Source: Parafrigoribacterium_A sp035571875
GTDB lineage: Bacteria; Actinomycetota; Actinomycetes; Actinomycetales; Microbacteriaceae
DNA: 26,241 nucleotides
Assembly: GCA_035571875.1 (NCBI GenBank)
Contig: DATNBR010000017.1
Location: 1 to 26,241, forward strand
Direction of reading: 5' to 3'
In this document: one piece after another, positions 25,576-26,241 of the stretch
Numbering within the stretch: position 1 is the first letter of the stretch
Layout: every line of letters starts with the position of its first letter
Notes under the pieces: model-generated
What the model saw: the letters and a program-made list of their open reading frames with translations, nothing else
Database searches by the model: none
Told to the model about the DNA's origin: nothing
Made by a program: the position numbers and the translations under genes

Positions 25576-26241
25576 GTGACAGACTCCACCGGGCCGGAGC
25601 TTGGGAGAGCTCGCGTCCACACTCCACTGACTCCGATCTTCCTCGGGCTGCAGATCGGGCTGCACGGCATCTTCATCGCTCTCGCCGCGTTCGTGGTGGT
25701 TCGCGCGACCATCGCGCCGGGCCACGAGGCTCCCTGGACCATCGCGCTCGGCATCGTTCTGCTCGCCGCCTACCTCGCCGGAGCATTCATCGCGCGCTCC
25801 GCGAGCACGCCGTGGGTTCCGAGAGTGTGGCTCGCGGTGCTGACGGCGATCGTTCTCGCTCTCCTGGCACTCACCCCGGACGCGACATTCCTGGTCTTCC
25901 CCCTGTTTTTCCTGCAACTCCACGTGCTGCCGTTCCGCTGGGCGATTCCCGTCACGCTTGTGACGACGGCGGTCGCGATCGTCGCGTTCGCGGGCCACAA
26001 CGGATGGACGGTCGGCGGAGTGGTCGGACCGCTGATCGGCGTGACGGTTGCCATCGTGATCGGCCTCGGTTATCGCGCGCTGTACCGGGAGGCGCAGCAG
26101 CGACAGCTGCTCATCGACGAGCTCCTGGCCACCCGCGAAAAGCTCGCCGCGCGCGAGCGCGAGGCTGGCATGCTTGAGGAGCGATCCCGACTCGCCCGGG
26201 AGATCCATGACACGGTCGCGCAGGGTTTGTCGAGCATCCAG
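25576..26241 (+). CDS. Sensor histidine kinase, NarL/DesK type, 3' truncated by the window
   Basis: The first 222 residues are visible; the gene runs off the right edge. After a 17-residue polar start come five or six hydrophobic segments (about 18-160) that form the membrane sensor, then a charged helix (E-A-Q-Q-R-Q-L-L-I-D-E-L...R-E-K-L-A-A-R-E-R-E). The HisKA_3 H-box R-E-I-H-D-T-V-A-Q-G-L-S-S-I follows, with phospho-acceptor His211. The ATPase domain should lie beyond the edge, and a LuxR/NarL-type response regulator would be expected next. Start GTG 25576 was chosen for the -10-like hexamer 7 bases upstream; in-frame GTGs at 25552 and 25555 are alternatives. The stimulus is unknown. Confidence 0.88.
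   Translation, partial: MTDSTGPELGRARVHTPLTPIFLGLQIGLHGIFIALAAFVVVRATIAPGHEAPWTIALGIVLLAAYLAGAFIARSASTPWVPRVWLAVLTAIVLALLALTPDATFLVFPLFFLQLHVLPFRWAIPVTLVTTAVAIVAFAGHNGWTVGGVVGPLIGVTVAIVIGLGYRALYREAQQRQLLIDELLATREKLAAREREAGMLEERSRLAREIHDTVAQGLSSIQ

Overview
The window looks like a chromosomal segment of a high-GC actinobacterium, most likely of the family Microbacteriaceae. This is inferred from the gene order M23 peptidase / rpsB-tsf-pyrH-frr-cdsA, the heavy use of GTG and TTG starts, the DUF2510 and DivIVA-type proteins, and the GlgE pathway enzyme. No rRNA, tRNA, CRISPR array or insertion sequence was seen.

Region 1 (1-7000, minus strand) is accessory. A 2307-residue secreted RHS/YD-repeat protein carries two PA14-like modules and a C-terminal tip with an HExxH motif, which suggests a metallopeptidase toxin. 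Its last 13 bases overlap the start of a second gene that runs off the left edge. The 29 residues visible there are a clear lipoprotein signal peptide behind a strong ribosome binding site. I read the pair as a candidate toxin with a lipoprotein immunity protein.

Region 2 (7001-11409, plus) is a two-gene alpha-glucan operon, glgE-glgB, joined by a 1-base TAATG overlap. No treS or pep2 lies in the window. Region 3 (11413-14913, minus) holds a DUF2510 membrane protein, a cysteine-less thioredoxin-fold/TPR protein, and an unrecognised 632-residue membrane protein with an internal lipoprotein-like signal. Region 4 (15217-17830, plus) holds a 496-residue DivIVA-like coiled-coil protein and an AI-2E family permease.

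Region 5 (17827-20137, minus) has an alpha/beta hydrolase, a small zinc-ligand protein, a secreted lytic-transglycosylase-like protein and a protein made of four DivIVA-type repeats. Region 6 (20161-24555, minus) is the conserved cdsA, frr, pyrH, tsf, rpsB block. It is split by a strong terminator after tsf and a promoter-like site before pyrH. rpsB has a long leader, about 230 nt if the predicted promoter is right, with several hairpins. Region 7 (24940-26241, plus) has a divergent M23/LytM-like peptidase and a NarL-type sensor kinase cut by the right edge.

The most interesting leads are the RHS tip with its overlapping lipoprotein gene, the internal lipobox in the 13015-14913 protein, the rpsB leader, the M23 protein that lacks both accessory catalytic histidines, and several starts placed 6-9 bases after a -10-like hexamer, as expected for leaderless mRNAs. 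All functional statements come from reading motifs by eye; no database search was run.
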